From Sneathiella aquimaris (GTDB lineage: Bacteria; Pseudomonadota; Alphaproteobacteria; Sneathiellales; Sneathiellaceae), in assembly GCF_026409565.1 (NCBI RefSeq), contig NZ_CP112881.1:2735501-2799500 (forward strand): a DNA stretch of 64,000 nt, written 5' to 3'. Shown here one piece after another: positions 1 through 8,004 of this stretch; positions within the stretch are counted from its first letter, which is position 1; every line of letters starts with the position of its first letter. The translations under genes and the position numbers were made by a program. The notes under the pieces are model-generated. The model did not search any database. It was not told the origin of the DNA and was given only the letters and a program-made list of their open reading frames with translations.

Positions 1-460
1 TACACAACAGCACATATGGATCCAAGCCACGGAACATAAAGGGCGTAACGCCCGCCTTTTCATATGTTCTACGGGTTAGAGGAAGCGTTTGTAACGCTTT
101 CTTGTAGAGCGCGGCAACCTGCTCCTGATTTTCAAACAACAGGGACATTCCAAACGCTTCATATGCCGGGAACTGTGAGGCGTAGTGGTTCGTTGGGAAC
201 GAAGCAATGCCAACAACATTATTTGCAACGAAGTCCAGCATCTCTTTCTGACCGCCAAGAGATCCTCCGAAATGCAGTTTGATTTTATATTCGCCGCCTG
301 TCCCTTGCTCCAAGGCTTCTGCAAAAGCAAGTTCAGCTTTGTTCGGTGGAAATTTCTCTGGCAGAAAATGCGCAAAATCCAATTCTTTTGCATATACGGA
401 TTGCGCGGCAAGCAACGCGGCAGACAAACCAGCTAAAGCAACACCAACTTTACGAAACAT
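1..460 (-). CDS. TRAP transporter solute-binding protein, DctP family (N-terminal 153 residues, runs off the window)
   Basis: Periplasmic binding protein of a tripartite ATP-independent (TRAP) carboxylate transporter; it would hand its ligand to the membrane subunits. Reading leftward from an ATG at 458-460, the frame stays open to the window edge. It starts with a Sec signal peptide (MFRKVGVALAGLSAALLAAQ, cleavage near SVYA-KE). The DctP pattern follows: a FAHFLPE strand, an amphipathic helix with AELAFAEALEQ, then KIKLHFGGSLGGQKEMLDFV and a segment rich in aromatics. The C-terminal part, including the usual ligand-binding Arg region, lies outside. It diverges from the CoA-ligase operon across a shared promoter with two inverted repeats, so the ligand is probably the acid that the CoA ligase activates. 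The family call is firm; the ligand is not known. Confidence 0.85.
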   Translation of the reverse strand, partial: MFRKVGVALAGLSAALLAAQSVYAKELDFAHFLPEKFPPNKAELAFAEALEQGTGGEYKIKLHFGGSLGGQKEMLDFVANNVVGIASFPTNHYASQFPAYEAFGMSLLFENQEQVAALYKKALQTLPLTRRTYEKAGVTPFMFRGLDPYVLLC

Positions 461-533
461 TACTTATCTTCTCCACAAATAGAAGGAACTCCCGAGATGA
501 GCCTGACTTGTTATCAACTTTTCAGATTGACTA

Positions 534-562
534 TTGACTTCATTCTGTCAGCTCAGCATCAT
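534..562 (+). promoter_or_regulatory. Candidate sigma-70 promoter for the CoA-ligase operon
   Basis: TTGACT at 534-539, a 17-base spacer, and CATCAT at 557-562, which matches the -10 consensus at four of six positions. The first operator-like palindrome begins at the next base, so a bound repressor would cover the start of transcription. This is read from consensus alone. Confidence 0.4.
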
Positions 563-582
563 ACATGACACGAATGTCATGT
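563..582. promoter_or_regulatory. Operator-like palindrome 1 (ACATGACA-CGAA-TGTCATGT)
   Basis: Perfect 8-base arms around a 4-base centre, in the divergent promoter region between the TRAP gene and the CoA-ligase operon. It shares the core ATGAC-N6-GTCAT with the palindrome at 599-614. The likely binder is the TetR protein encoded as the last gene of the operon (2838-3533); that assignment is inferred from position. Confidence 0.65.
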
Positions 583-598
583 CTGGTCAATTAAAAAC

Positions 599-614
599 AT
601 GACGCCAGTGTCAT
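599..614. promoter_or_regulatory. Operator-like palindrome 2 (ATGACG-CCAG-TGTCAT)
   Basis: Second copy of the ATGAC-N6-GTCAT core. Its centre is 34 bases from the centre of palindrome 1, about three helical turns. A further half-site, ATGACA, lies at 625-630. Two sites on one DNA face suggest cooperative binding or two dimers covering both divergent promoters. Confidence 0.6.
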
Positions 615-666
615 TTTCGTGTAAATGACACTGTAAACCGCCGAACAGGAGAGTTGAAAAATTCTA

Positions 667-2031
667 ATGAATGCAAATATTTACCATATGGAACAGGGCT
701 TTACAGACAGAAGGGCCCTGGAAGAATTAAAGCTTGGAAAACTAAAAAAACAAATCCAGAGAGTGTATGACAACTCTCCATTCCATAAGGAAAGATTTGA
801 TCTCGTTGGTTTTCGCCCTGAAATGTTGAAGCGCCCTGAAGATCTGAAAGATGTTCCATTTTTTGACAAAAATCAGGAACGTGCTAGTCAGGCGGAAAGC
901 CAGAAAAAGGGGCTGACTGCCCTTGGAATGCATATCGCATGTGACCCAAGAGATGTTCAGCGGATCAGCTCTACATCAGGCACCACAGGCAACCCGACTT
1001 TTACCGGCTACACACAAAACGACAGTGAGGTCACAGCAGAAATTATGCGCCGGGCGATGCCGATCATGAACGCCAAACCCGGTGATATCGTGATGCATGC
1101 CTTTGTACTTTCCATGTGGATCGCAGGAGTGCCAGTTGTAGACATAATGCAAATGGCAGGTCTTTGTGTCGTCCCGATTGGCGGCACGAGCGGGGCGGAG
1201 CGGTTCGCGATTACTGCAAAATCAGTGATGCCAAAACAATTGAATTGCACTCCTTCATATGCAGTTTGGATGGCCAAAGAGCTTCAAAATAAATATGGTA
1301 TCGATCCAGCTGAATTTGGTTTTGAAAGGGTTCTACTTGCTGGTGAGCCCGGAGGTTCTATTCAGGAAGTCCGTGAAGAAATCTCAAGACTATGGGGTGG
1401 TGTGAAAATTTATGATGGTATTGGCGCCATGCATTCCAGTTTCTTCTCCTCTTTCAATTGCGACCATAACACCGGCCTGCATTTTCTGGCTGAAGACTTT
1501 GTCCATCTGGAGCTTATCGACCCGACAACCGGGGAGTTACTCCCTCTCGAAGACGGTGTGAGTGGTGAAGCCGTTTATACTGCTCTTGATAAGGAATGCG
1601 CACCAGCCATCCGTTTTCGCTCTGGCGATCGCTTTGCACTTCACCGGGGCCCATGCGCCTGCGGCCGCGACACCCTCAGATACCATGTGGAAGGTCGGAC
1701 AGACGATATGCTGCTGGTGCGCGGGGTGAATGTTTTTCCCGCCGCTATTAAAGCAATTGTCAGCCGCTTTGGTGATCGTGGCGTCACCAATAACATGCGG
1801 GTCGTCCTAACGTCAAAACCACCGGTGCAAGAGCCTCCGCTTGAGATTCGAGTTGAGCTCGGCACAGGCTTGCCTGACGAAACTTCAAAAAACCTAGCCG
1901 CCGAAATGTCAGCAGTAATTTCAAAAGAATTACGGTTCAAATGCCAGATTACCTTACAGGCGAGCGGCACACTTGACGCTTTTCAGCAAGACAAGAACCA
2001 GAAACAACAAGTTTTCATCAAGGAATATTGA
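667..2031 (+). CDS. Phenylacetate-CoA ligase family adenylate-forming enzyme
   Basis: Activates a carboxylic acid to its acyl-CoA through an acyl-adenylate. The 454-residue length is near that of PaaK (about 430-440). Visible are the Ser/Thr/Gly-rich nucleotide loop SSTSGTTGNPT (residues about 98-108), the middle adenylation region with YDGIGAMHSS, a CACGR segment, and the PaaK-type hinge GRTDDMLLVRGVNVFP, followed by a small C-terminal AMP-binding_C_2-like lid. It opens a three-gene operon with a crotonase and a TetR regulator and diverges from a TRAP solute-binding gene. This suggests import and CoA activation of an aromatic or other organic acid. No phenylacetyl-CoA epoxidase genes are nearby, so phenylacetate itself is not implied. 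Confidence 0.85.
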   Translation: MNANIYHMEQGFTDRRALEELKLGKLKKQIQRVYDNSPFHKERFDLVGFRPEMLKRPEDLKDVPFFDKNQERASQAESQKKGLTALGMHIACDPRDVQRISSTSGTTGNPTFTGYTQNDSEVTAEIMRRAMPIMNAKPGDIVMHAFVLSMWIAGVPVVDIMQMAGLCVVPIGGTSGAERFAITAKSVMPKQLNCTPSYAVWMAKELQNKYGIDPAEFGFERVLLAGEPGGSIQEVREEISRLWGGVKIYDGIGAMHSSFFSSFNCDHNTGLHFLAEDFVHLELIDPTTGELLPLEDGVSGEAVYTALDKECAPAIRFRSGDRFALHRGPCACGRDTLRYHVEGRTDDMLLVRGVNVFPAAIKAIVSRFGDRGVTNNMRVVLTSKPPVQEPPLEIRVELGTGLPDETSKNLAAEMSAVISKELRFKCQITLQASGTLDAFQQDKNQKQQVFIKEY

Positions 2032-2039
2032 GGCACCCA

Positions 2040-2828
2040 ATGTCAGAAACACAATCAGCAGAAGTTCTGTATGAGGTGCAGGATGGAGTAGCCATTATCA
2101 CCCTCAATCGTCCTGAAAGGATGAACACATTTAGCAAAATTGTCTTCGCCAGTTTTAACGAAATGATCGCGCGTTTTAAAAAGGATGAAGATGCCGCGGT
2201 TTGCGTCATTACGGCAAATGGTGCGGAAGCCTTCAGCGCCGGTTTTGATATCGAGGCTGGCGGCGATCTCCTATCCACGGGCAATTATCAGGATAGCAAT
2301 CAGTTTGAACTCAACTTTATGCTCGATGATCTTGGCGGAAAACCAGTCATCTGGGCAGGGTTTGGATACTGTGTGGGCCAGGGAATGGCACTGGCTGCAT
2401 GGGCAGATATTCGCATCGCGACCGCAGATACCCTCTTTTCTCTGCCAGAGGCCAAAATCGGGATTTCCGCTGTCACCCTCCCTATCCTCTTGATGGATCA
2501 GATGGGTTTGTCCCAAGCGACTTACTCTCTGCTTTACGGCGGCCATCTGGACGCGGATTGGGGGCTTCGCAGTGGGTTCTTGCATGAAGTGGTTGACCGC
2601 GTTGAACTCCTGCCACGGGCCTTGAAAATAGCCAGGGCGATGACACAACAAGCCCCTCTTGCATTACAGGCTCATAAAAAATTACTCTGGGCACAAAGAA
2701 CAGAGGAACGCCAGGCTGTTTTGGAAAAAGGCTTGGAGTTCAGAAATAAAACCATGTATTCAAAAGACTTCGTTGAGGGCATCAACGCATTTCTTGAGAA
2801 ACGTCGCCCCACTTTCACTGGAAGCTGA
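2040..2828 (+). CDS. Enoyl-CoA hydratase/isomerase (crotonase) family protein
   Basis: A crotonase-fold enzyme, probably acting on the CoA ester made by the upstream ligase. The ATG at 2040 (MSETQSAEVLYEV) is preferred over an in-frame TTG at 2028, because a GAGG stretch lies six bases before it and the TTG overlaps the upstream stop. Crotonase landmarks are AIITLNRPERMN near the N-terminus and the two oxyanion-hole segments, FSAGFDIEAGGD and GFGYCVGQGMALA. The usual catalytic glutamates are not obvious, so hydratase, isomerase or another crotonase reaction is possible. It lies 8 bases after the ligase stop and 9 before the regulator, consistent with one transcript. Confidence 0.85.
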   Translation: MSETQSAEVLYEVQDGVAIITLNRPERMNTFSKIVFASFNEMIARFKKDEDAAVCVITANGAEAFSAGFDIEAGGDLLSTGNYQDSNQFELNFMLDDLGGKPVIWAGFGYCVGQGMALAAWADIRIATADTLFSLPEAKIGISAVTLPILLMDQMGLSQATYSLLYGGHLDADWGLRSGFLHEVVDRVELLPRALKIARAMTQQAPLALQAHKKLLWAQRTEERQAVLEKGLEFRNKTMYSKDFVEGINAFLEKRRPTFTGS

Positions 2829-2837
2829 TCAAAAACG

Positions 2838-3533
2838 ATGAATGAAAAAGTATCGCTTACCGAATTCTCTGCTCGTAGCTATATCGACATCCTGAAAGAA
2901 CGGATCGAAGATGACACCGATGCAGGTCGTGGTGAAAAGCGAAAACATATGTTGATGCTGGCGGCAGCGGAAATTCTTCAGGGTGAAGGTTTTCATAACC
3001 TGAGCATTGCTAAAATTGTCAAACAGGTGGGGGCGGCACGCGGTACGTTTTACATTTATTTTGAAAACAAAATCGATATTGCGCTGCAAGTATTAAGTGA
3101 TTTTCGAAATACCCTCCTTGAACTGTATCGCCCACAGTTTTCAGTCGGTGGCCCAAAATGGAATGAGCGCATTTTCTTTGCTGAGTTTTATTATGCGGAC
3201 CTGCATGAGAAAAACAGTGGCCTGCTCAGGAGTTTTTATCAACTGCATGATGTAGAGCCAGATTTTAGAAAACTTCGATTTGAACGAGAAAAAAACTGGC
3301 ACGAAAAACAGTATAAGAGCCTGATCCGCCATTTGGGCGAGCCAAAAAGCACAGAAGAGGAAACAGAACTCCGCCAAAAACTGCATGGCCTGCGCGCCAT
3401 GTCAGAAGAGCTGTGCAAACAAATCTATATTGAACAAATGCCCAATCTTATAGAACTCTTTCCGACGCCTCATCATATTGCCAGGACAACCAGTGCTTTG
3501 TGGGAAAGCGCATTTGTCAAATACCAAAAGTAG
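2838..3533 (+). CDS. TetR/AcrR family transcriptional regulator
   Basis: The N-terminal DNA-binding domain (residues about 33-85) shows the TetR helix-turn-helix pattern: an AAAEILQGEGFHNLSIAKIVKQVGAARG core then TFYIYFENKIDI. The remaining ~145 residues are a helical ligand domain without a recognised subfamily. As the last gene of the CoA-ligase operon it is the obvious candidate to bind the ATGAC-N6-GTCAT palindromes at 563-616 and to sense either the imported acid or its CoA ester. There is an unusual 30-residue hydrophilic extension before the HTH. The family call is firm; effector and operator assignment are inferred. Confidence 0.9.
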   Translation: MNEKVSLTEFSARSYIDILKERIEDDTDAGRGEKRKHMLMLAAAEILQGEGFHNLSIAKIVKQVGAARGTFYIYFENKIDIALQVLSDFRNTLLELYRPQFSVGGPKWNERIFFAEFYYADLHEKNSGLLRSFYQLHDVEPDFRKLRFEREKNWHEKQYKSLIRHLGEPKSTEEETELRQKLHGLRAMSEELCKQIYIEQMPNLIELFPTPHHIARTTSALWESAFVKYQK

Positions 3534-4119
3534 AACGCAAAAGTCGGACCATTTGACGTATATTAGACAATACCTTCATTCCAATAATGTACTAAGTGAA
3601 TGAGGAATATCTCCAGGCAAGCGGATATGCGCACAAGCTCATATCAAATCTATGGGGTAGCACGAACTTGGGGATGTATTGTACATACTGCTTAAAAACG
3701 TCATCTGTGAGGTGTAACAAATGACTGAAAACCACAAAAAACTATCAAATCAATTGACCACAACGTTAGCATTCCCCCCTGTTAAACCGGGCGGATTGTT
3801 AACGTAAATAATTGATTTAATTGATATTTATTCTTCTTGATACACATTTGGTCACACTAGAAAGGACGCCTAGGTTTTTGTTACCAATATTCTCTTGAGC
3901 AATAACAAAAGCCGTCCGAATAAATCAACTGATTTTTGTATAACTGACCTCTCAGCGTTGGCTCCATATCTGCAAAGTGGTTTCAGGGGTATGTATGATG
4001 ATTGGAGCAACAAGTTTTTCATCATGATGTGCGTATTCAGTTTTTTCGATACTTCAAATAATCAAACATCCTGAGAAAGATTGATATTATTTACACCTGT
4101 CTTGCAACCATTTAGAAAC
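3534..4119. other. Gene-free stretch between the CoA-ligase operon and the unknown three-gene cluster
   Basis: AT-rich DNA with no convincing coding frame and no clear intrinsic terminator. An imperfect inverted repeat (GGACG...TTTTGTTA against TAACAAAAG..CGTCC, 3862-3917) is the only visible structure, and I could not tie it to a function. Confidence 0.5.
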
Positions 4120-5430
4120 CTAGTTAACTGGTTGATAGTCAACTCCGTTGAATATCAATTCTTTCAGGCTATACGCTTCCGTCTCTTCGGCATTACATTC
4201 CGCTTTTTCATTTACCTGGCTTTTAATTTTTACAATACGGTTCTTTATTTTTAGATTGGACAGGCCGTTTGATTTTTTATCTGCCATATACAAAATACTT
4301 TCGGTATCTGTAAACTCACCTTCACAATCCCCATTCCATTCACCAACGGATTTCTTCATGGGATATGCGTTAAGCACTTTATTTAACCTGTCACCCGATT
4401 TGATGAAAAGCGAGAGGGTCTCGCTTTCATACGGGTTCACCCGCGACATACCGGAATAGCGCACACGTACACCGAAAGCGCGCAATTCATCGGCCATACG
4501 GTAAGGTGCCGTATCAATCCTGATTTCTTTGAGTTCTATAGCATCTGAAACCCATTGGTTTGTTTGGCCGCTTTCAAAATATTTATGGGTTATTACGCCG
4601 GAACGATTGTTAACAAGAACAATATGGCTATCGAGTTTAAAATACTGCTCTCCCTCTTCTACGATCTCGGGTATGGCAACAATCACTTCATTAGGATTTT
4701 GTGAGTTAAATTTGGATGCAATCAGTTCTGTTTTAACTGCTAGCGGGTCAATCTTGAGCTCATTTAAAACGGGTAATATCAACGTATAATCCGCGATGCT
4801 ATCGCTCAGCTTTCGTGAGTCTGTTTTATCAATAGTACCGTCGATGTTAATAACAAACTTTTGCTCTTCTATTTCTTTGACCAATTCCGAGGAAATACGA
4901 TGGGTCGTTATCGCGTTTTCACGCAGTCTGGATTTTATTTGGATCAGGCCTTCCGCAATCTCATCATATGCAATCAGTTGATAGTCAAGAATATTGCCGC
5001 CCGAATCATAGTTGATCAGGCTAGTTTCCATCTTGTGCTCGCCTGATTTATAGGTAACCACTACCGAATGGAAGTCAGGTGAAAAGACCACCCTGTAGGA
5101 AGCCAGTGCCCGATACCTGTCTTCTTCTTCGTAGAAATCAGGATACAAGGTTTCAATTTTCAAGAGGCGGTCGTCGATGGGGTTTACGTCATCTGCGTCA
5201 ATGAAACTGTCGAAGGATGCCGTCTCGATTATCGGCAAGTCTCTCTCCTCCATTGCGGTAATCGCTTTTTGAAAATCAGATAAACTCGCCCCACTCTCCC
5301 CCTCTATTCTGATAGTGTCAGTTGCATGTTCAACTGCCGCCTGTGCTTCCTCGATTGAGCTTTGCTGATTTTGAACAAAAGCCACAAGAGCCAAAATGAC
5401 CATCAAAGTTCGTATGTATTTCAAGGTCAT
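4120..5430 (-). CDS. Uncharacterised exported protein
   Basis: I do not recognise this 436-residue protein. It begins with a hydrophobic segment (TLMVILALVAFV) that reads as a signal peptide or anchor, so the rest should be periplasmic. The body is acidic and strand-rich. Residues about 100-190 alternate strands and turns (RVVFSPDFHSVVVTYKSG, INYDSGGNILDYQLIAYDEIAEG). The C-terminal third carries SLFIKSGDRLNKVL and GEWNGDCEGEF, with one of two Cys pairs possibly forming a disulfide. Its ATG overlaps the stop of the upstream small membrane protein (ATGA at 5427-5430), so it is translationally coupled. Codon use is AT-richer than in the flanking housekeeping genes. It is the last gene of a three-gene unit. 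Confidence 0.75.
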   Translation of the reverse strand: MTLKYIRTLMVILALVAFVQNQQSSIEEAQAAVEHATDTIRIEGESGASLSDFQKAITAMEERDLPIIETASFDSFIDADDVNPIDDRLLKIETLYPDFYEEEDRYRALASYRVVFSPDFHSVVVTYKSGEHKMETSLINYDSGGNILDYQLIAYDEIAEGLIQIKSRLRENAITTHRISSELVKEIEEQKFVINIDGTIDKTDSRKLSDSIADYTLILPVLNELKIDPLAVKTELIASKFNSQNPNEVIVAIPEIVEEGEQYFKLDSHIVLVNNRSGVITHKYFESGQTNQWVSDAIELKEIRIDTAPYRMADELRAFGVRVRYSGMSRVNPYESETLSLFIKSGDRLNKVLNAYPMKKSVGEWNGDCEGEFTDTESILYMADKKSNGLSNLKIKNRIVKIKSQVNEKAECNAEETEAYSLKELIFNGVDYQPVN

Positions 5431-5816
5431 ATCACATCAAAAGTTTTTTCGAGAAGGTAGTGCAATGCGCTTAAAACAACCAAAATAATTAACATTGAAA
5501 GCGCGCGTATTTTAAAAAATTGACGAGAAGACTGCCATCTCCTTTTAAGATAAAACATATCGAAAAGTATAAACACAACGGCTAGTATTGCCCCTATGGT
5601 GCCACCTACCTGAAACAGGCCAATAAAATATATTTTGGAGACAATAAATGTAAGAAGGCTTGTGTCTTCTGGCGCCGAACCTAGAACCAGGTACATATAC
5701 CCGATACCAAGAAGCTGAGCGACCAAGGCCCAGAGAACGTATTCAAGGACCCTCTTCAAAATATCGTGCTTTCCGCCATTGCTCTTTGCTCCGTTTTCAT
5801 TGGACAACGGCTTCAA
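5427..5816 (-). CDS. Uncharacterised small membrane protein (three predicted membrane helices)
   Basis: A 129-residue protein with a hydrophilic 18-residue N-terminus, then hydrophobic segments at about 25-46 (YVLWALVAQLLGIGYMYLVL), 60-86 (IYFIGLFQVGGTIGAILAVV) and 106-120 (LSMLIILVVLSALHYLL). The second and third are separated by a basic loop (YLKRRWQSSRQFFK). The topology is compatible with an inner-membrane scaffold for the exported protein encoded next. Its start overlaps the upstream gene by 20 bases and its stop overlaps the downstream start by 4 bases, so the three genes form a tight unit. No family recognised. Confidence 0.75.
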   Translation of the reverse strand: MKPLSNENGAKSNGGKHDILKRVLEYVLWALVAQLLGIGYMYLVLGSAPEDTSLLTFIVSKIYFIGLFQVGGTIGAILAVVFILFDMFYLKRRWQSSRQFFKIRALSMLIILVVLSALHYLLEKTFDVI

Positions 5817-6405
5817 TTAAAGTCGTGATATTGGAAATGCCAACGGATTTAACGACACCATTTTCATTGAAAAACCTCAACTCACCACAGTATAGAGTCA
5901 CCTCATCTTTACAGCGCACATATGCAAATTCTGCCAGCTTGTACTGTGTGTACATACCTATTTCTTCAGTAACGAGGCCGCCCAGATCCTCTTCGTTGTC
6001 CAGAAAATAGGCTGTCCCTTCATCCTGGAATACACTCAAGGGAAACGCTTTATAATATTCATAAAAGAAAATGGCATTTTCGTTTTCATAAGCCAGTTTT
6101 TTACCAGCCGCCCCCCTCTTGCTAAAGTGATGCTTTACGGTGTCTTGGATCGCTTGATGGAGGACAGATTGATCATTTTCAGGATATTTAATCAAATAAA
6201 GGTCAGGATAAACTTCTGATTGTATGAACAGCATATTCTTTAAAAAAAAGTGGTGGCCCCCTACCCCAACGAAACCAATTACCAGTAACACGCAAAATAA
6301 CTGCGATCTCATTTTATCTCGCAAAATCCACTTAAGGAGCCGCAGAGCAAGTAATAAAACACTGATCAGCAAAAAGATCAGAAAGATAACGATGAGTACT
6401 TCCAT
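5797..6405 (-). CDS. Uncharacterised protein with two N-terminal membrane helices and a soluble domain
   Basis: First gene of the three-gene unit, 202 residues. Two hydrophobic segments (residues about 3-25 and 37-55) form a hairpin with a basic connecting loop (LLKWILRDKMR). They are followed by a ~145-residue soluble domain, probably periplasmic. That domain has one CKDEVTLYC cysteine pair near the C-terminus, which could form a disulfide, and an EYYKAFPLSVFQDEGTAYF segment. I recognise no family. Upstream (6406-6500) is very AT-rich and would suit a promoter, but no element is clear enough to assign. Confidence 0.7.
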   Translation of the reverse strand: MEVLIVIFLIFLLISVLLLALRLLKWILRDKMRSQLFCVLLVIGFVGVGGHHFFLKNMLFIQSEVYPDLYLIKYPENDQSVLHQAIQDTVKHHFSKRGAAGKKLAYENENAIFFYEYYKAFPLSVFQDEGTAYFLDNEEDLGGLVTEEIGMYTQYKLAEFAYVRCKDEVTLYCGELRFFNENGVVKSVGISNITTLIEAVVQ

Positions 6406-6964
6406 CAGGCGTTAGCGTTCAGTAAGAGTAATTTATTCATTCACAATCAAGGGTATCAAAAAATATCTAAAATACAACGAATACATGCGCATTATCGCGA
6501 AAAGTATACGTATAAAAAATTGTTCTAGTTATTATTTATTTGCAACACGCATACGTTTCCGACACAGAATCCAGAATTTACCATATACACTAAAAGAATA
6601 ATTATGCGATTGCAGTTACAACCTCAGCTTTAATTCACGGGCTCTCGATTGCATGACCCCTTTCATATCAAAATCCCCCTGCCCGAACGCACCCCGCGGA
6701 CCAATGTACCCGCCACAAATTGCGCATGTTGGTAACGATTGTGGTTTCCGTTTCACAGAAACGCAGCCAGAAATGGTGAATAGGGTATTTGTATTCTGCT
6801 TACAGCTTTTTGCCGAAAAATGAGTCTTAAACCTTCGAACCCGCTCTTTTATCTCAAGAACATGTAACAAGTCGAATTATGGACGAGATACGCAACTCAG
6901 TTTTTACTTTTCTGTTTGTGTAAATTCATTATATCTGTGGCAGTAAGCTTCTGAGGTATTCTGT
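6406..6964. other. Mostly non-coding stretch upstream of dusA
   Basis: It holds the presumed promoter of the leftward three-gene unit and the leader of dusA. One 84-codon leftward frame (6616-6870) is listed separately as doubtful. No tRNA, repeat pair or integrase is visible, although the 5' end of dusA is a known integration target in other proteobacteria. Confidence 0.5.
6616..6870 (-). CDS. Doubtful small ORF with a CAIC motif
   Basis: An 84-codon frame whose C-terminal half (PTCAICGGYIGPRG, then a charged tail ending in RARELKLRL) looks more protein-like than its N-terminus. There is no ribosome-binding site before the ATG. It could be a small protein, a remnant of a lost gene, or chance. 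I lean toward remnant or chance. Confidence 0.2.
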   Translation of the reverse strand: MLHVLEIKERVRRFKTHFSAKSCKQNTNTLFTISGCVSVKRKPQSLPTCAICGGYIGPRGAFGQGDFDMKGVMQSRARELKLRL

Positions 6965-7933
6965 ATGACCAAACTTGATCGCACCATAAGTATTGCTCCC
7001 ATGCTGGACTGGACGGACCGGCATGATCGTTATTTCCTTCGGTTGATCTCCAGCAAGGCTCTTCTTTATACCGAGATGGTCACAACAGGCGCCATTTTAT
7101 TTGGTGATGAAGCCCGGCATCTAAGCTTTGATCCTGCGGAGCAGCCCGTTGCCCTGCAACTGGGGGGCAGCAATGCTGCAGATTTAGCAAAATGTGCCGC
7201 GATCGGCGATCGATATGGCTATCAGGAAATTAACCTGAACGTTGGCTGCCCTTCGGATCGGGTTCAAAATGGGCGCTTCGGTGCCTGCCTCATGGCAGAG
7301 CCCAACACCGTTGCAGACTGCGTCAAAGCAATGAAAGATACGACGACCCTTCCTGTGACTGTCAAAAACCGGATCGGCATTGATGATCTGGACAGCTATC
7401 AACATCTTGTCGATTTTATCGGAACTGTTACAGCAGCAGGCTGTAAAACCTTTATCATTCACGCACGTAAAGCCTGGCTGACCGGATTGAGCCCAAAAGA
7501 GAACAGAACTATTCCGCCACTCGATTATCCTCGGGTTTACCAGTTAAAGAAAGATTTTCCAGATCTCGAAATCATCATCAATGGTGGCATTACAACTTTG
7601 GAAGAAATCGATGTGCATCTAGACCATGTAGACGGCGTCATGATTGGTCGGGAAGCGTATCAGAATCCGTATTTTCTAGCCGCCATCGACAATCGGTATT
7701 ATGGACTATCCGATGAAAGTCCTGAACGGCAGGATATTATCCAGAACATGCTGCCTTATATTGATCGTGAGATGAAAAAAGGGGTTCCGCTCAAATCTAT
7801 AACCCGGCATATGCTAGGTTTATTTCAGGGCCGCCCCGGGGCCAAAGCCTGGCGCAGGCACATTTCTGAGAACGCGCATCTAAAAGACGCGACACCGTCC
7901 GTCCTAAAAGAAGCGGCTGCAAAAATCCGCTAA
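6965..7933 (+). CDS. dusA: tRNA-dihydrouridine(20/20a) synthase DusA
   Basis: Flavoenzyme that reduces uridine 20/20a in the tRNA D-loop with NADPH. The 322-residue length is normal. Signatures are the FMN-binding start SIAPMLDWTDRHDRYFLR, the catalytic-cysteine loop NLNVGCPSDRVQNGRFGACLM (Cys at about 95), the tRNA-facing HARKAWLTGLSPKENR segment that separates DusA from DusB/C, and INGGI for FMN phosphate. It reads away from the unknown AT-rich cluster and is monocistronic here; the next gene is convergent. Confidence 0.95.
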   Translation: MTKLDRTISIAPMLDWTDRHDRYFLRLISSKALLYTEMVTTGAILFGDEARHLSFDPAEQPVALQLGGSNAADLAKCAAIGDRYGYQEINLNVGCPSDRVQNGRFGACLMAEPNTVADCVKAMKDTTTLPVTVKNRIGIDDLDSYQHLVDFIGTVTAAGCKTFIIHARKAWLTGLSPKENRTIPPLDYPRVYQLKKDFPDLEIIINGGITTLEEIDVHLDHVDGVMIGREAYQNPYFLAAIDNRYYGLSDESPERQDIIQNMLPYIDREMKKGVPLKSITRHMLGLFQGRPGAKAWRRHISENAHLKDATPSVLKEAAAKIR

Positions 7934-8004
7934 CAACGGCGAGGGTCTCAAGATCCCGAATACGCGAATGCTCCCATTCCACCTCGGGACCCTGAACGAG
8001 GAAC

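Noticed and set aside
3862-3917. Imperfect inverted repeat resembling insertion-sequence ends
   Set aside because: The arms match only in part, no transposase or target duplication is present, and the spacing is too short for an element.
6406-6990. Integration of a mobile element at the 5' end of dusA
   Set aside because: dusA is a known target and the DNA upstream is AT-rich, but I found no integrase and no second copy of the dusA start.
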